Shown piece after piece: positions 35,525-44,800 of a stretch of 64,000 nucleotides of DNA (positions within the stretch are counted from its first letter, which is position 1; every line of letters starts with the position of its first letter). Source of the DNA: G963676205 sp964342525. Its GTDB lineage: Bacteria; Campylobacterota; Campylobacteria; Campylobacterales; Arcobacteraceae. The DNA is taken from NCBI GenBank assembly GCA_964342525.1, contig CAYFGQ010000012.1, positions 5,812 to 69,811 on the forward strand, read 5' to 3'. The notes beneath the pieces were generated by a model. The model saw only the letters and a program-made list of their open reading frames with translations, did not search any database and was not told the origin of the DNA. Position numbers and translations under genes: made by a program.

Positions 35525-35773
35525 ATGTTATCAGCACTTACAGAAGAAGATATAATAAAATTTCACAATATAGTTTCACAAAATGTAAAAAGAATTAGAT
35601 TAGAAAAAAGATATTCTCAGTTAGAAGTTAGTTTAGCGTTAGGATTTAAAAATAGTTCATTTATAGTGAATGCGGAAAGAGAAAAATCTGATAAAAAATT
35701 TAATTTAACTCACTTATACCAACTATCAGTATTTTTTGAAGTTGATTTATGTGAGTTTTTTAAAGAGGTCTAA
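35525..35773 (+). CDS. XRE/Cro-CI-type small HTH regulator
   Basis: About 82 residues. The HTH is clear: NVKRIRLEKRYSQLEVSLALGFKNSSFIVNAEREKS, then LYQLSVFFEVDLCEFF. Such proteins are repressors of mobile-element genes. The start is ATG 35525 (AGAAGGA just upstream, short spacing) or ATG 35510. Repeated operator-like sites precede it on both sides of its promoter. Confidence 0.75.
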   Translation: MLSALTEEDIIKFHNIVSQNVKRIRLEKRYSQLEVSLALGFKNSSFIVNAEREKSDKKFNLTHLYQLSVFFEVDLCEFFKEV

Positions 35774-36651
35774 AAAGCCTTATACTTAACTCCTTCACTA
35801 ATAATTTTTGAAAACTTTTTAATAAACTGAATATCATCAATATTTAAATATTTTTCATATTGTTCTTTTGAAAAAATCTTATCTTCAAGGTGAATATTTT
35901 CCTTCTCTAAAATACTATTCATATTAAATAATAAGTCATCAATATCATAAAAAAAATCTACTAATCCAAAAGTATCTAAATCGAAGAACTCCAATACTAT
36001 ACTTAAATTGGGACGTTCATTATAATATGGGACTTTTAATCCTAATTCTAAAATTAGATGTCCTTCTTCTTTTTGCTCTAATATATAGATATAATCTAGC
36101 AAATACTCTCTATCATTTACGATAAAAACTACAAAATATATATTTTCTACTAGATAATCTCTCTTAATTTCAAATACTACAACCCTCAATTTATCAACTA
36201 TATTCAATTCATTTGAACCTGCTGTTATAATATCCATATCTTCATAATCTAAGTAATAACCTTTATCTGAACTATCATATTTTTTCTTTGGCTCTTTGTA
36301 AGATATTTCTGCTTTAGTATTACAAACAACCTTCTTACCTCTATGGTCATGTGTAAAAAAAAGTAAAGGATTCATAATATGTTTATCAATAATAGGTTCA
36401 ACTTTATAAACATTTTGAATAAATTCTACAAACTGTTTATCTTTAAATAAGTCTATTTTATTTTGAATATTCTCTAATCTAACTGTTTTTAATAATTCTG
36501 AGAAATCTAACTCTTCAATATTTAAATCCCCATCCCTCTTACTATTAAGGATAAGTTTCTTTTTTATATTTCTAGATCTACTAGCTCTTTTTTTTCTTGG
36601 TGGTATAAGTCTTTTTTTCATACCAAATATTCTACTAAAAATATATTTCAA
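35770..36651 (-). CDS. Unknown protein with basic N-terminus
   Basis: 293 residues. Residues 1-40 are strongly basic (MKKRLIPPRKKRASRSRNIKKK), possibly nucleic-acid binding; the rest is an acidic, Tyr/Leu-rich alpha/beta domain (LDYEDMDIITAGSNELNIVDKL, YIYILEQKEEGHLILELGL). Not recognised. It converges on the XRE gene, overlapping 4 bp. ATG 36651 or the internal ATG 36621 could be the start. Confidence 0.5.
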   Translation of the reverse strand: MKYIFSRIFGMKKRLIPPRKKRASRSRNIKKKLILNSKRDGDLNIEELDFSELLKTVRLENIQNKIDLFKDKQFVEFIQNVYKVEPIIDKHIMNPLLFFTHDHRGKKVVCNTKAEISYKEPKKKYDSSDKGYYLDYEDMDIITAGSNELNIVDKLRVVVFEIKRDYLVENIYFVVFIVNDREYLLDYIYILEQKEEGHLILELGLKVPYYNERPNLSIVLEFFDLDTFGLVDFFYDIDDLLFNMNSILEKENIHLEDKIFSKEQYEKYLNIDDIQFIKKFSKIISEGVKYKAF

Positions 36652-36710
36652 TGAGCCTTTCAGACTCTTAACATTCAGCCTAAATTAAGCTAATGAGAAA
36701 ATTTCTTTAT

Positions 36711-37110
36711 TGTTTAATTACACAGTTAAAGGAGGTTAATTAACTATTTTTTGATTTCAAACATCTTCTCAAAGATGATGATGACAAACCTGAGATAGGA
36801 ACTGGATTCCAAAAAGTGTTTGAAATAATGTACCCAAATGGGTAGAGGTGAACTCCTCATGTACTTTAAAAACTTAGTTATCACATCTGACAAATGGAGA
36901 TAACTGTATCAAATTTCACTTTGAGAGAAGTGTTTTGATACTTGTCAAAACTTAACTAATTGATAGTTCAATAGACAACTTTTTTAGTTGTTTATTGAGT
37001 TATTACAACTCACACTCCGTACAGTTGGGAAGATTTTTCCCAGTGTATAAGATGGAACCCAGTTTCAATCTATGACCCGCATAGATACTTCCCCTAAGTT
37101 TTATACCACC
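36711..37110 (+). ncRNA. Hairpin-dense noncoding region (candidate large structured RNA or ssDNA origin)
   Basis: No gene, but perfect stems follow one another. ATTTCAAACA/TGTTTGAAAT (36754-36763, 36817-36826) encloses CATCTT/AAGATG. Then TACCC/GGGTA near 36831; GAGG/CCTC near 36845; AGTTATC/GATAACT (36876-36905); GTATCAAA/TTTGATAC with inner CACTT/AAGTG (36906-36941); AACTA/TAGTT; ACAAC/GTTGT; GAGTT/AACTC; TGGGAA/TTCCCA within ACACT/AGTGT (37011-37055); ATCTATG/CATAGAT (37068-37086). Order and spacing suggest one folded molecule ending just before the gene at 37144. Confidence 0.45.
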
Positions 37111-37143
37111 TTTTTTTCATTCACCGATTTAAAGGAGTATATA

Positions 37144-39372
37144 ATGAAAACTATTTCAAACAACACAACAACTTCAACTCAGACTACATTCACTTGTAAA
37201 TTCACAAACTTAAAACTTTTCTCTTATGCAGGAAGTAAATATAGTTTCAAACAACAATTCCATAATGTTATTAACAAAATGGGAGTAAAAAAAGTTAAAG
37301 TTTATATTGAAGCATTTGCAGGTTCACTTGCTTCATTATTTCATAATATTGAGCTTATCCAAGCAGATAAAATTGTTATCAATGATCTTAACCCAAAACT
37401 AATTAACTTCTACAAACAAATCAAGGAAAACCCTGAACTAGTTTATCTTTCATTTGAGATGATTGAGAAAAAATTCCACTCACTTAAACCAACAAAAACA
37501 AAAGAACTGAGACTTTATCCAAAAGATAAAAGAGATGAGATAACAGAACTTCCAAAGTTCTATAAATACATTAGAACTATTTTAAACAACAATGACTTTG
37601 ACTATACAAATGCCGCTTCTTGGTTATTTGTAATGAACCATAACTTTAATGGCCTTTATAATGAAAATAAAAAAGGAAACATGAATATAGCATTCAATTG
37701 GTCAACTCTAAAACTTGACCTTGAAAAAACAAAAGAATCAATATTTAAACTAAGTGATTTTTTTAATACACATAATGTAGAGTTTGAAAATCTTGATGTT
37801 GATGAGCTAATCAATAAATACAATGACCATGATACTTTTATATATCTTGATCCTCCATATATAAATACAAAAATTCAGTATTCTCAATCAAGAGAAGGAA
37901 AAAAGAAAAACAAAAACTCTTTTCAAAATATAGATACTCATTTAAAAATGATTGATAAATGTTCAAAATATAAATATGTAATGTATTCAAATAATCATGA
38001 TGATGGTTTTATTAACTCATTTGATGGATATATTAACTTCTCAAGAAGTGCAAATGTTTCAAATAAAAAATCTTCTAAATCAAAACTTGAAATTTTAGCT
38101 TACAAAGTTAATAAAAAAACTCAATCAAATATAAAAGCTAGTTCTATACCAGTAAATAACAACTTAGACCTTAAAAATATAATTAATGATAAAAAAATCA
38201 CTTCTGGAACTATTTGCTCAGGGTGCGGAGCTAGTGAAGAAGCACTTAGACAATTAGGATTCAATGAAAGCAATCATAGAAACTTATTTATGTGTGAATG
38301 GGATGATAAAGTTTCTGATGTTTATAAAATGAATTTCAAAAGTGAGAACTATTTTAAAGACTTCTATGAGGTTGATTGGAGTAGAGTTGAAAAGATAAAA
38401 CTTAACCTTTTAATCTTGTCTTGCCCTTGTCAAGAGTTTTCCATTGCTTCAGGCAAAAGAAGAGGACTAGAAAGTCAAAGAGGACAATTATACATAGATG
38501 CACTTATCCAAGCAAGGAAATTAAATCCAGATAAAATCATCAATGAAAATGTAGGAACAATAACAAGTTCAGGGAAACATTACTCACTTATAAAAGATGA
38601 AAATGGTAATAAAAAAGAATTAAACTATATACCTACAAAAGAACAACTAGAAGAAGAAAATTGGGAATTACTAGAATCTCAAAAAAACAAATATGTTTAT
38701 AAATCAAAATTCAATCCTAACCTAGAAATAGGAAGAACTCTAAAAATAGTTGAAGATATTTTAATAAGTGATTTTAGTGACTATAATATCTATATGGAGA
38801 TATTGAATACAAAAGATTTCAATACACCTCAAAATAGAAGAAGGTTCTTTTTAGTAATGATAAAAAAGGATTTAGATTTAGGTTTTAAATATCCTCAAAA
38901 ACAAGAATTAACTACTTTTATGTCAGATTTACTTGAAAAAAATGTTGATGAAAAATATTTTCTAGATCATAGAGAATTTATTGCATATAATGATCCAAAA
39001 CCTGAGAACCCTAAACAACTTTATCTTTATGGTGAACAATTAAAGAAAAATGGAGAAAGGTCAAATCACAGAAGTTCAAGAAGTGTATATTTTACTGATG
39101 TTTCTCCTTGCTTAACTACTAAAAATCCAGTAAAAATATTTATTGATGAAAGAGTTAGAGTAATCACTCCATTAGAAATGGTAAGATTACAAGCTTTTAG
39201 TGATAAGTTTGTATTTCCAGATAATTATGGTCTAGTAACTCATATTATGGGAAATACTATTTCTGTATCTGTTATGAAAGAACTTATGAGAAATATTCTT
39301 TTTATGAATACCCAACACCACCAGTCAAATACAATAGACTATCAAGGACAAGAGGAGACTCTTGTTTCTTAA
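37144..39372 (+). CDS. Fused Dam-Dcm DNA methyltransferase (adenine N6 plus cytosine C5)
   Basis: 742 residues from ATG 37144 (AAAGGAG upstream; a start at 37072 lies inside a hairpin loop). Residues 1-325 form a D12-class adenine methyltransferase: FSYAGSK at 26-32 and DPPY at 236-239. Residues 350-742 form a C5-cytosine methyltransferase: motif I GTICSGCGASEEAL, motif IV SCPCQEFS with catalytic C429, motif VI ENV at 468-470, motif VIII QNRRR at 563-567, and LEMVRLQAFSDKF plus GNTISVSV near the end. Both active sites look intact. There is no endonuclease gene beside it, so it is probably an orphan, protecting the element from host restriction or marking DNA. Confidence 0.88.
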   Translation: MKTISNNTTTSTQTTFTCKFTNLKLFSYAGSKYSFKQQFHNVINKMGVKKVKVYIEAFAGSLASLFHNIELIQADKIVINDLNPKLINFYKQIKENPELVYLSFEMIEKKFHSLKPTKTKELRLYPKDKRDEITELPKFYKYIRTILNNNDFDYTNAASWLFVMNHNFNGLYNENKKGNMNIAFNWSTLKLDLEKTKESIFKLSDFFNTHNVEFENLDVDELINKYNDHDTFIYLDPPYINTKIQYSQSREGKKKNKNSFQNIDTHLKMIDKCSKYKYVMYSNNHDDGFINSFDGYINFSRSANVSNKKSSKSKLEILAYKVNKKTQSNIKASSIPVNNNLDLKNIINDKKITSGTICSGCGASEEALRQLGFNESNHRNLFMCEWDDKVSDVYKMNFKSENYFKDFYEVDWSRVEKIKLNLLILSCPCQEFSIASGKRRGLESQRGQLYIDALIQARKLNPDKIINENVGTITSSGKHYSLIKDENGNKKELNYIPTKEQLEEENWELLESQKNKYVYKSKFNPNLEIGRTLKIVEDILISDFSDYNIYMEILNTKDFNTPQNRRRFFLVMIKKDLDLGFKYPQKQELTTFMSDLLEKNVDEKYFLDHREFIAYNDPKPENPKQLYLYGEQLKKNGERSNHRSSRSVYFTDVSPCLTTKNPVKIFIDERVRVITPLEMVRLQAFSDKFVFPDNYGLVTHIMGNTISVSVMKELMRNILFMNTQHHQSNTIDYQGQEETLVS

Positions 39373-39400
39373 TGTGTAATGTTAATGGCATAGCAAAATA

Positions 39401-40672
39401 TCAAACTTTTATTAACTTCTTTTTTTCAATCTCAAATTCTTCTTTTGTAAGATACCCCTCTTTTAGCATTTGAATTAAATCTTTAATTTTATCAATATTT
39501 GAATCACTTGCAACATTTGTATTTGCTATTTCCTTTTTTTCTTCAACCTCTTTTGACATTGTACCTCTTAGGCAATCCCAATACCTAAAAAAAGCATTTT
39601 CTTTTAGTTCATAATCCATTTCTATATAATGCTTTATAACTCCTGTTTGTTTATGTTCTAAACAAAAATCAGCTATTCTACTATCAATTCCTAAATTATT
39701 TATCATTACAGACATCATTAGTTTTCTTGTATCATGGAGAGAAATATTTTGATTTATAACTACTTCTATATCCGCTAATTCTACTAACTTTTTAAATGCC
39801 CTTCCTGCACTTGTAGCTTTATTAAAATTAAATAGTTTTCCACCTTCATGATTTTTTATGTATTCAATACATTCTTCAGGGAGTGGATAAATATATGTTT
39901 CATCTGTTTTAGTAATTTCTGGTGTTGCAGTAATTATCTTTTTTTCAATATTACAATGTTCTTTTGTCAAATCACATAATTCACCTGAACGATGAGCAGT
40001 CATAAGAATTAAATAAAAAAAAGTTCTATATTGTTCTATATATTTTGTTAAACATGAATCAAATAAAGCAATTGCTTGGTATAGTTGTCTAACCATATCT
40101 ACATGTTTTGTATGAGACCTTTTTGCTAATTCTTCTTTTTGAACAGGATATCTTTTTCTCAAAAACCTATCCATTAAATTGAATTCTAAATGCCCCTTAT
40201 TAAATTCTTCTCTAAAAACTGGTTTTAACAAATCAAATAGTTGGTTTTTTAATGCTCCTTGAGATGAACCAAACTTTTTTAATATTTTATCCACATCATT
40301 ATAAGTAATATTTTCAATTGACTTGTTTCCAAGAGGTTTTTTTATATGGTTTTTATAATAATACATTCTACTATTATATGTAGTTTCTTTCCATGTTCCA
40401 TTTTTTAGGTTTATTTTTGCTTTTTCCATAAATAAATCTTCAAAATTTTCATAAAACTTTCCAAAAGGATCTTTCCCTGCATCTATCAGTTTTTTTACTT
40501 CTCTAAGTTTTACTGCTGCAGATTCTCTTGTATTACATTTAAATATTTTAGTGAAATTTTTAACAGAGTAAGTTCTTCCTCTATATTTAAACCTTACCAT
40601 AATAGATGTACTCCCATCTACCATAGTTTTTTCTGAGATACCTCTTAATTCACTTTCTTTTATTTCATCCAT
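39401..40672 (-). CDS. Tyrosine recombinase (integrase) with SHOCT tail
   Basis: 423 residues. N-terminal arm-binding domain (about 10-70), core-binding domain (about 75-175), catalytic domain with R228 (TAHRSGEL), K255, H313-x-x-R316 (LHDTRKLMM), H340 and nucleophile Y349 (KHYIEMDY). Residues about 394-422 (IKDLIQMLKEGYLTKEEFEIEKKKLI) match the SHOCT short C-terminal domain, unusual on an integrase. ATG 40672 has GGAG five bases upstream. It adjoins attR, as expected for the enzyme that inserted this element into the prepilin gene end. Confidence 0.92.
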   Translation of the reverse strand: MDEIKESELRGISEKTMVDGSTSIMVRFKYRGRTYSVKNFTKIFKCNTRESAAVKLREVKKLIDAGKDPFGKFYENFEDLFMEKAKINLKNGTWKETTYNSRMYYYKNHIKKPLGNKSIENITYNDVDKILKKFGSSQGALKNQLFDLLKPVFREEFNKGHLEFNLMDRFLRKRYPVQKEELAKRSHTKHVDMVRQLYQAIALFDSCLTKYIEQYRTFFYLILMTAHRSGELCDLTKEHCNIEKKIITATPEITKTDETYIYPLPEECIEYIKNHEGGKLFNFNKATSAGRAFKKLVELADIEVVINQNISLHDTRKLMMSVMINNLGIDSRIADFCLEHKQTGVIKHYIEMDYELKENAFFRYWDCLRGTMSKEVEEKKEIANTNVASDSNIDKIKDLIQMLKEGYLTKEEFEIEKKKLIKV

Positions 40673-40715
40673 AAAAACTCCAAGTGTATAAATCTAATAA
40701 CCAATTTTAACATGT

Positions 40716-40774
40716 ACACCTTTTTATACACCTTGAATACTTTTACAACCACTTAAAACCATTTAAAATAAATT
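40716..40774. repeat. Right terminal repeat with probable integrase arm sites
   Basis: Starts with ACACCTTTTTATACAC (40716-40731), identical to 16638-16653. It continues with CAACCACTTAAAA and AAACCATTTAAAA and ends AAAATAAATT, like the left end and in the same orientation. A further GTGGTTA/TAACCAC inverted repeat lies at 40836-40855. No gene is seen in 40673-40880. Confidence 0.55.
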
Positions 40775-40880
40775 TTAATATTTATCTATTTATATGGTCA
40801 TATCCTTAATAAGAACCTAAATATAGGAGTTTATGGTGGTTAATCAAATAACCACTAAAAGGACAAAAATTATAAAAAAA

Positions 40881-41348
40881 TTATTGCATCAACTCCATAC
40901 AATACTCTTCATCCTTATCACACTCAAAACTTCCATCACTATTATCATAAATAAACTCTACTTTTATATCACTATCCAAAATAATCTCATATTTACTATC
41001 GGAGAATTTTATCCATTTACCACTCTCATTTTCACTTGAGCTTGTGGAATAAAATGGATATTCCAATAAACTTCTTGATTCTACTCCAGTAAAAAGTTCC
41101 ACTCCACTCTTATCAACTATAGCATTATCTAGTTTTTCAATATATTCATTTGAATTTTGTTTCATAATTTGAGTGTTAAAATCCTCTTTTATAGCTTTTC
41201 TTATTAGAGCTATATCACCTTTTGTTTTTACTATATTTGTTTGAAGTTTATTATTTAGTAGTTTTGGTATGGCTATACTTGCTATGATAGCTATGATTAG
41301 TACAGCAAAAACTATCTCTAAAACAGAAAATGCTCTTTTAGTCAACAT
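40881..41348 (-). CDS. Prepilin-type (type II/IV) pseudopilin, C-terminus rebuilt by element
   Basis: 155 residues. The N-terminus MLTKRAFSVLEIVFAVLIIAIIASIAIPKL is a prepilin peptidase signal (cleavage expected before Phe7, conserved Glu at +5) followed by the pilin helix. The C-terminus has a Cys pair (FECDKDEEYCMEL). ATG overlaps the previous gene by 11 bp. The last codons (YCMELMQ-TAA) belong to the element's att site. The relic at attL reads YCMELIQ-TGA, showing the original ending, which overlapped the priA GTG. Thus insertion changed one residue and the stop codon only. Confidence 0.85.
   Translation of the reverse strand: MLTKRAFSVLEIVFAVLIIAIIASIAIPKLLNNKLQTNIVKTKGDIALIRKAIKEDFNTQIMKQNSNEYIEKLDNAIVDKSGVELFTGVESRSLLEYPFYSTSSSENESGKWIKFSDSKYEIILDSDIKVEFIYDNSDGSFECDKDEEYCMELMQ
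40885..40912. repeat. Right attachment site of the integrated element
   Basis: Matches 16553-16580 over 28 bp with three mismatches; identical core at 40888-40904. It encodes the last residues and stop of the prepilin-like gene on the minus strand. Confidence 0.85.
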
Positions 41349-41565
41349 CTGGGAGTTTTTGTGAAAGTCTTGATATCTCTTTTTTATAAGCTAATAATTC
41401 TTGAGATTTTCTAATATAAGCTGTAAGAAGATCTTTTGTACCTATATTCATATCATCACTTAAAAACTTTAAAATCTCTTGCTTTAAAAGTGAAGCATCC
41501 CTATCATCCCCAAGATTTATAGTATAAGCCTCATTTTGAATATGAAAAGTTACAGTATTATCCAT
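41338..41565 (-). CDS. Small ZapA-like or coiled-coil protein
   Basis: 75 residues: a short beta start (NTVTFHIQNEAYTINLG) followed by helices (ILKFLSDDMNIGTKDLLTAYIRKSQELLAYKKEISRLSQKL). The pattern faintly recalls ZapA cell-division proteins but is not conclusive. Overlaps the next gene by 11 bp and the previous by 8 bp, so it is part of the same coupled operon as the prepilin-like gene and, before the insertion, priA. Confidence 0.6.
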   Translation of the reverse strand: MDNTVTFHIQNEAYTINLGDDRDASLLKQEILKFLSDDMNIGTKDLLTAYIRKSQELLAYKKEISRLSQKLPDVD

Positions 41566-41758
41566 TGAAAACCTTAGTTGAAGCGCTTAGTACCCTATCT
41601 ATTTCTAAAAGCATATCTTGATTTTTTCTCTCTAATCTTTCATTTTTCTCTTTAAGCTCTTCTATCTTTGCACGCAAAGCATCGTTTTCAAACTTTAAAA
41701 GCTCATAATCATGTCCGATTTTATCGATTTGTTTCTCTAGGTGTACTATCTCTTGCAT
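41558..41758 (-). CDS. Short coiled-coil protein (ZapB/FtsB-like appearance)
   Basis: 66 residues, almost entirely one heptad-patterned helix (IVHLEKQIDKIGHDYELLKFENDALRAKIEELKEKNERLERKNQ). First gene of the coupled chain leading to the prepilin-like gene. The coiled coil is evident; a link to cell division is only a resemblance. Confidence 0.6.
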   Translation of the reverse strand: MQEIVHLEKQIDKIGHDYELLKFENDALRAKIEELKEKNERLERKNQDMLLEIDRVLSASTKVFNG

Positions 41759-41812
41759 AAAGGAATTTTAGCACAAATGTTATAAAAAGTGAAGGATTTA
41801 AAATGAAAGAAT

Positions 41813-41840
41813 AAAGAAGTTAGAAAATTCTAACTTCTTT
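41813..41840 (-). terminator. Hairpin terminator after the giant lipoprotein gene
   Basis: AAAGAAGTTAGA (41813-41824) pairs over 12 bp with TCTAACTTCTTT (41829-41840), just past the stop at 41850. T-rich on both strands, best on the plus strand. Confidence 0.7.
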
Positions 41841-41849
41841 TTATGGTAA

Positions 41850-44800
41850 TTAGTTGGAATCTAATTTATATTGGTAGATTGCACCTGAACTACTTTGAGT
41901 CTCAGAATCATACATAGCACCAATTACAATCTCATCCCCACTTGTTGCTACAGTAAATCCAAATCTATCTCCTGAAGAACTAAAGCTTGTAGTTTTTGTG
42001 ATATTTGTATCACTATTTATTGTAAATATTGTTGCACTATATTTAGTTCCATCTCCAATAATTATCTTTGAATTATCAATATCCACAGAATATCCAAAAG
42101 TACCAGAGGTATCAGTAAGATCTGTTAATTTAGAGATATTGTTATCACCAACTATTTTAAATAAGGAAGCTCTATCATTTTTATAATTTGTAACCACAAA
42201 ATAATTCCCATCTATAGCTACATCATGTCCAAAGTTATAATAGCTTGTATCTGTTAACTTTTTAATCTTAGAGATATTATTATCACTATTTCTTTTAAAT
42301 AAATATGCAGAATCATAAGAAGTACTAACATTATTTGACTCTGCTCCAATAATTATATAATCCCCACTAATATCTACTGATCCTCCAAAATAATTGTTTG
42401 GAATAATATTTGTTCCAGTAAGTTTTGCTAGCTCACTTACAATACTACCACTACGCTTAAAGAGATAAGCTGCTCCACCATCTGAAGAACTAGAATCATC
42501 ATATTTTGCTCCAACAACTATATAATCTCCATCTATAGCAACATCAATTCCAGATTTATCATATGTAGTATTTGAAGAACCTAAAAGTTTATCTCCAACT
42601 TGAGATAAAGTATCAGTAGATTTATCTATTTGTAAAAGATAAGCAGCTCCAGAGTTAGAACCATTGGTATCATCTCCATATGCTCCCACCACTACATAAT
42701 TACCTGAGATATCTACAGAATATCCAAAATAATCAGAGGCAGAAACATTTGATGGAGTAAATTTATCCACTTGTTTTAAAATGCCATCTGTCCCTTTTTT
42801 TAGAAGATAGACTGATCCTGCTCTATATTCTCCATTTGCACGTTCTTGATATGCACCTACAATAGTATAATTTCCATCACTTGCAATCGCACCTCCAAAG
42901 TTATCATCCCTATCTGCATCACTTGCTTTTACTTTTGCCATTTTTAAATATTTTTCATCACTAATGGAAATATTTAAATCATAACTATTTGTTCTATTTT
43001 TTGTATCTGAAATATTTATTATAATCTCATAGATATTATCACTATTATTATCTGTTGGTGATTCATAATTCAATACATTTATACTTTGAATAAGATTATT
43101 ATTTAAAGTAAATAATGCACTATCAACACCACTTAAAGAATAAGTAATATCTGAGTTATCAATATTAACTACACTAGGTATTGTATAACTTATCTGAGAA
43201 GATGATTCTTTTATTTCCACAGAATTCTGTGGACTTAAGATATATGGTTTATCTGCAAAAATATCTATTAAATATGCTGCTCCATAGTTTGTACCTAAAC
43301 CATCTTTTTCATATGCTCCCACTATAATATTTCCATTATCTATTGCAAAGGAATATCCAAAATAGTCCTCATCTGCTGGATCAAAAGCATGGATTTTTTT
43401 CATTTGAGTAATTCCATCTTCATTATCTATTTTATATAGATATATTGCTCCATAGTTATAAGTATTTTTAGTATAACCATAACTATTATCATAAGATCTA
43501 TAATCACCTACCACTATATAATCCCCAGATATATCTACAGTATATCCAAAAAAATAATCAAAAACTGGATCACCAGCTGTAAGTTTAGCTACTTGAGTGA
43601 TAGTATCATCACTTGCTATTTTATATACATATACTTCATCTTTTCCATAGTTTCCTACTACAATAGTTTTATTATCTATTGCAACATCCAAAGCAAAAAT
43701 ATAACCATTTGAACTAGTAATTTTGCTAATTTGAGTTAAATTAGTATCACTATTTATTTTATATACATAGGCAGCACCTGAACCTATATTATCTTCTCCA
43801 TGTGCTCCTACAACTATATACTCTCCACTTATATCTAAGGAGTGAGCAAAATAATCTGCGTATTGACCATCATCAGGTGAGATAATAGCATTTTGAGTAA
43901 TATTATCATCACTATTTATTTTAAATAAATATGCTATACCTGATTCATTCTTCTTTTTATCTCCTACAACTATATAATCTCCATCTATAGCTACAGAATT
44001 ACCAAAAGTAGATGGGTTATCGATACTTAAATCTGTAAGTTTAGTGATATTATCATCACTATTTATTTTAAATAAATATGCTTTATCATTATCAACTGCT
44101 CCTACAACTATATAATTTCCATCTATGGCTACAGATTCTACATAATCATTATCTATCCCAGAGAGTTTAGCCAGTTCTTTTACACTACCATTACTTTGTT
44201 TTTTAAATAGATATGTCCCTTTATTCTCTTTTCCTATAACAAAATAATCTCCACTGGTTGCAAGAGATTTACCAAAATAATCATATGTTGTTATATCAGA
44301 AGGTAGAAATTTTGTAGTATTTGTAGGTGTTATTTTTTGTGGTGTTACAGTAATATTTTGGCTTTTACTATTTCCACTTGCATCTGTTGCTGTTACTGTT
44401 AGATTATATGTTTGTCCACTATTTTCTATATCAGATAAGGTGATAATACCTGTAGTTTCATCAATACTAAAAGATGATGCATCTGTACCGCTCAAGGTAT
44501 AAGTTACACTACTAGCATCATTTGTAGCACTATTATATACATGTAAACTACTAGAAGTAACTGTGGAATTATTTTCAAGAGAAGCAGGGGATGTAAAACT
44601 AGGAGCTGTAGTATCTATTTGAATCATTATTTTATTTCCACTTAGATAATTACCTGCAATATCATATGCATCATCACCACCATGTACAAAATAAAAACCA
44701 TCAGATAAAGTACTTAATGTAACACTATTATTTGATGTATTTAGCTCTTGAACTAAAGTCCCATTTATATCTTTAATTTTTATAGTAGAGTATCTATCCG

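Larger units (their letters stand above)
16556..40904. mobile_element. 24.3-kb integrative element in a prepilin-priA operon
   Basis: Bounded by a 17-bp perfect direct repeat (16556-16572 and 40888-40904) lying at the 3' end of a prepilin-like gene. A tyrosine integrase gene adjoins the right end. Both ends also share a longer imperfect direct repeat carrying ACACCTTTTTATACAC. Content: excisionase-like HTH gene, methyltransferase/kinase operon, HUH Rep, FtsK/TcpA-like translocase, ArdA-like protein, ArsP-type permease with ArsR, three lipoproteins, XRE regulator, fused Dam-Dcm. No type IV secretion genes are visible, so it looks like a mobilizable element or one with an unusual transfer mode, not a full conjugative element. 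Confidence 0.88.

Noticed and set aside
36711..37110. Group I/II intron, retron or integron attC array in the hairpin region
   Set aside because: I see no domain V-like or catalytic intron core, no reverse transcriptase gene, and no attC R-box pattern; the integrase is not IntI-like.
16556..40904. Prophage
   Set aside because: No capsid, terminase, portal, tail or lysis genes are present.
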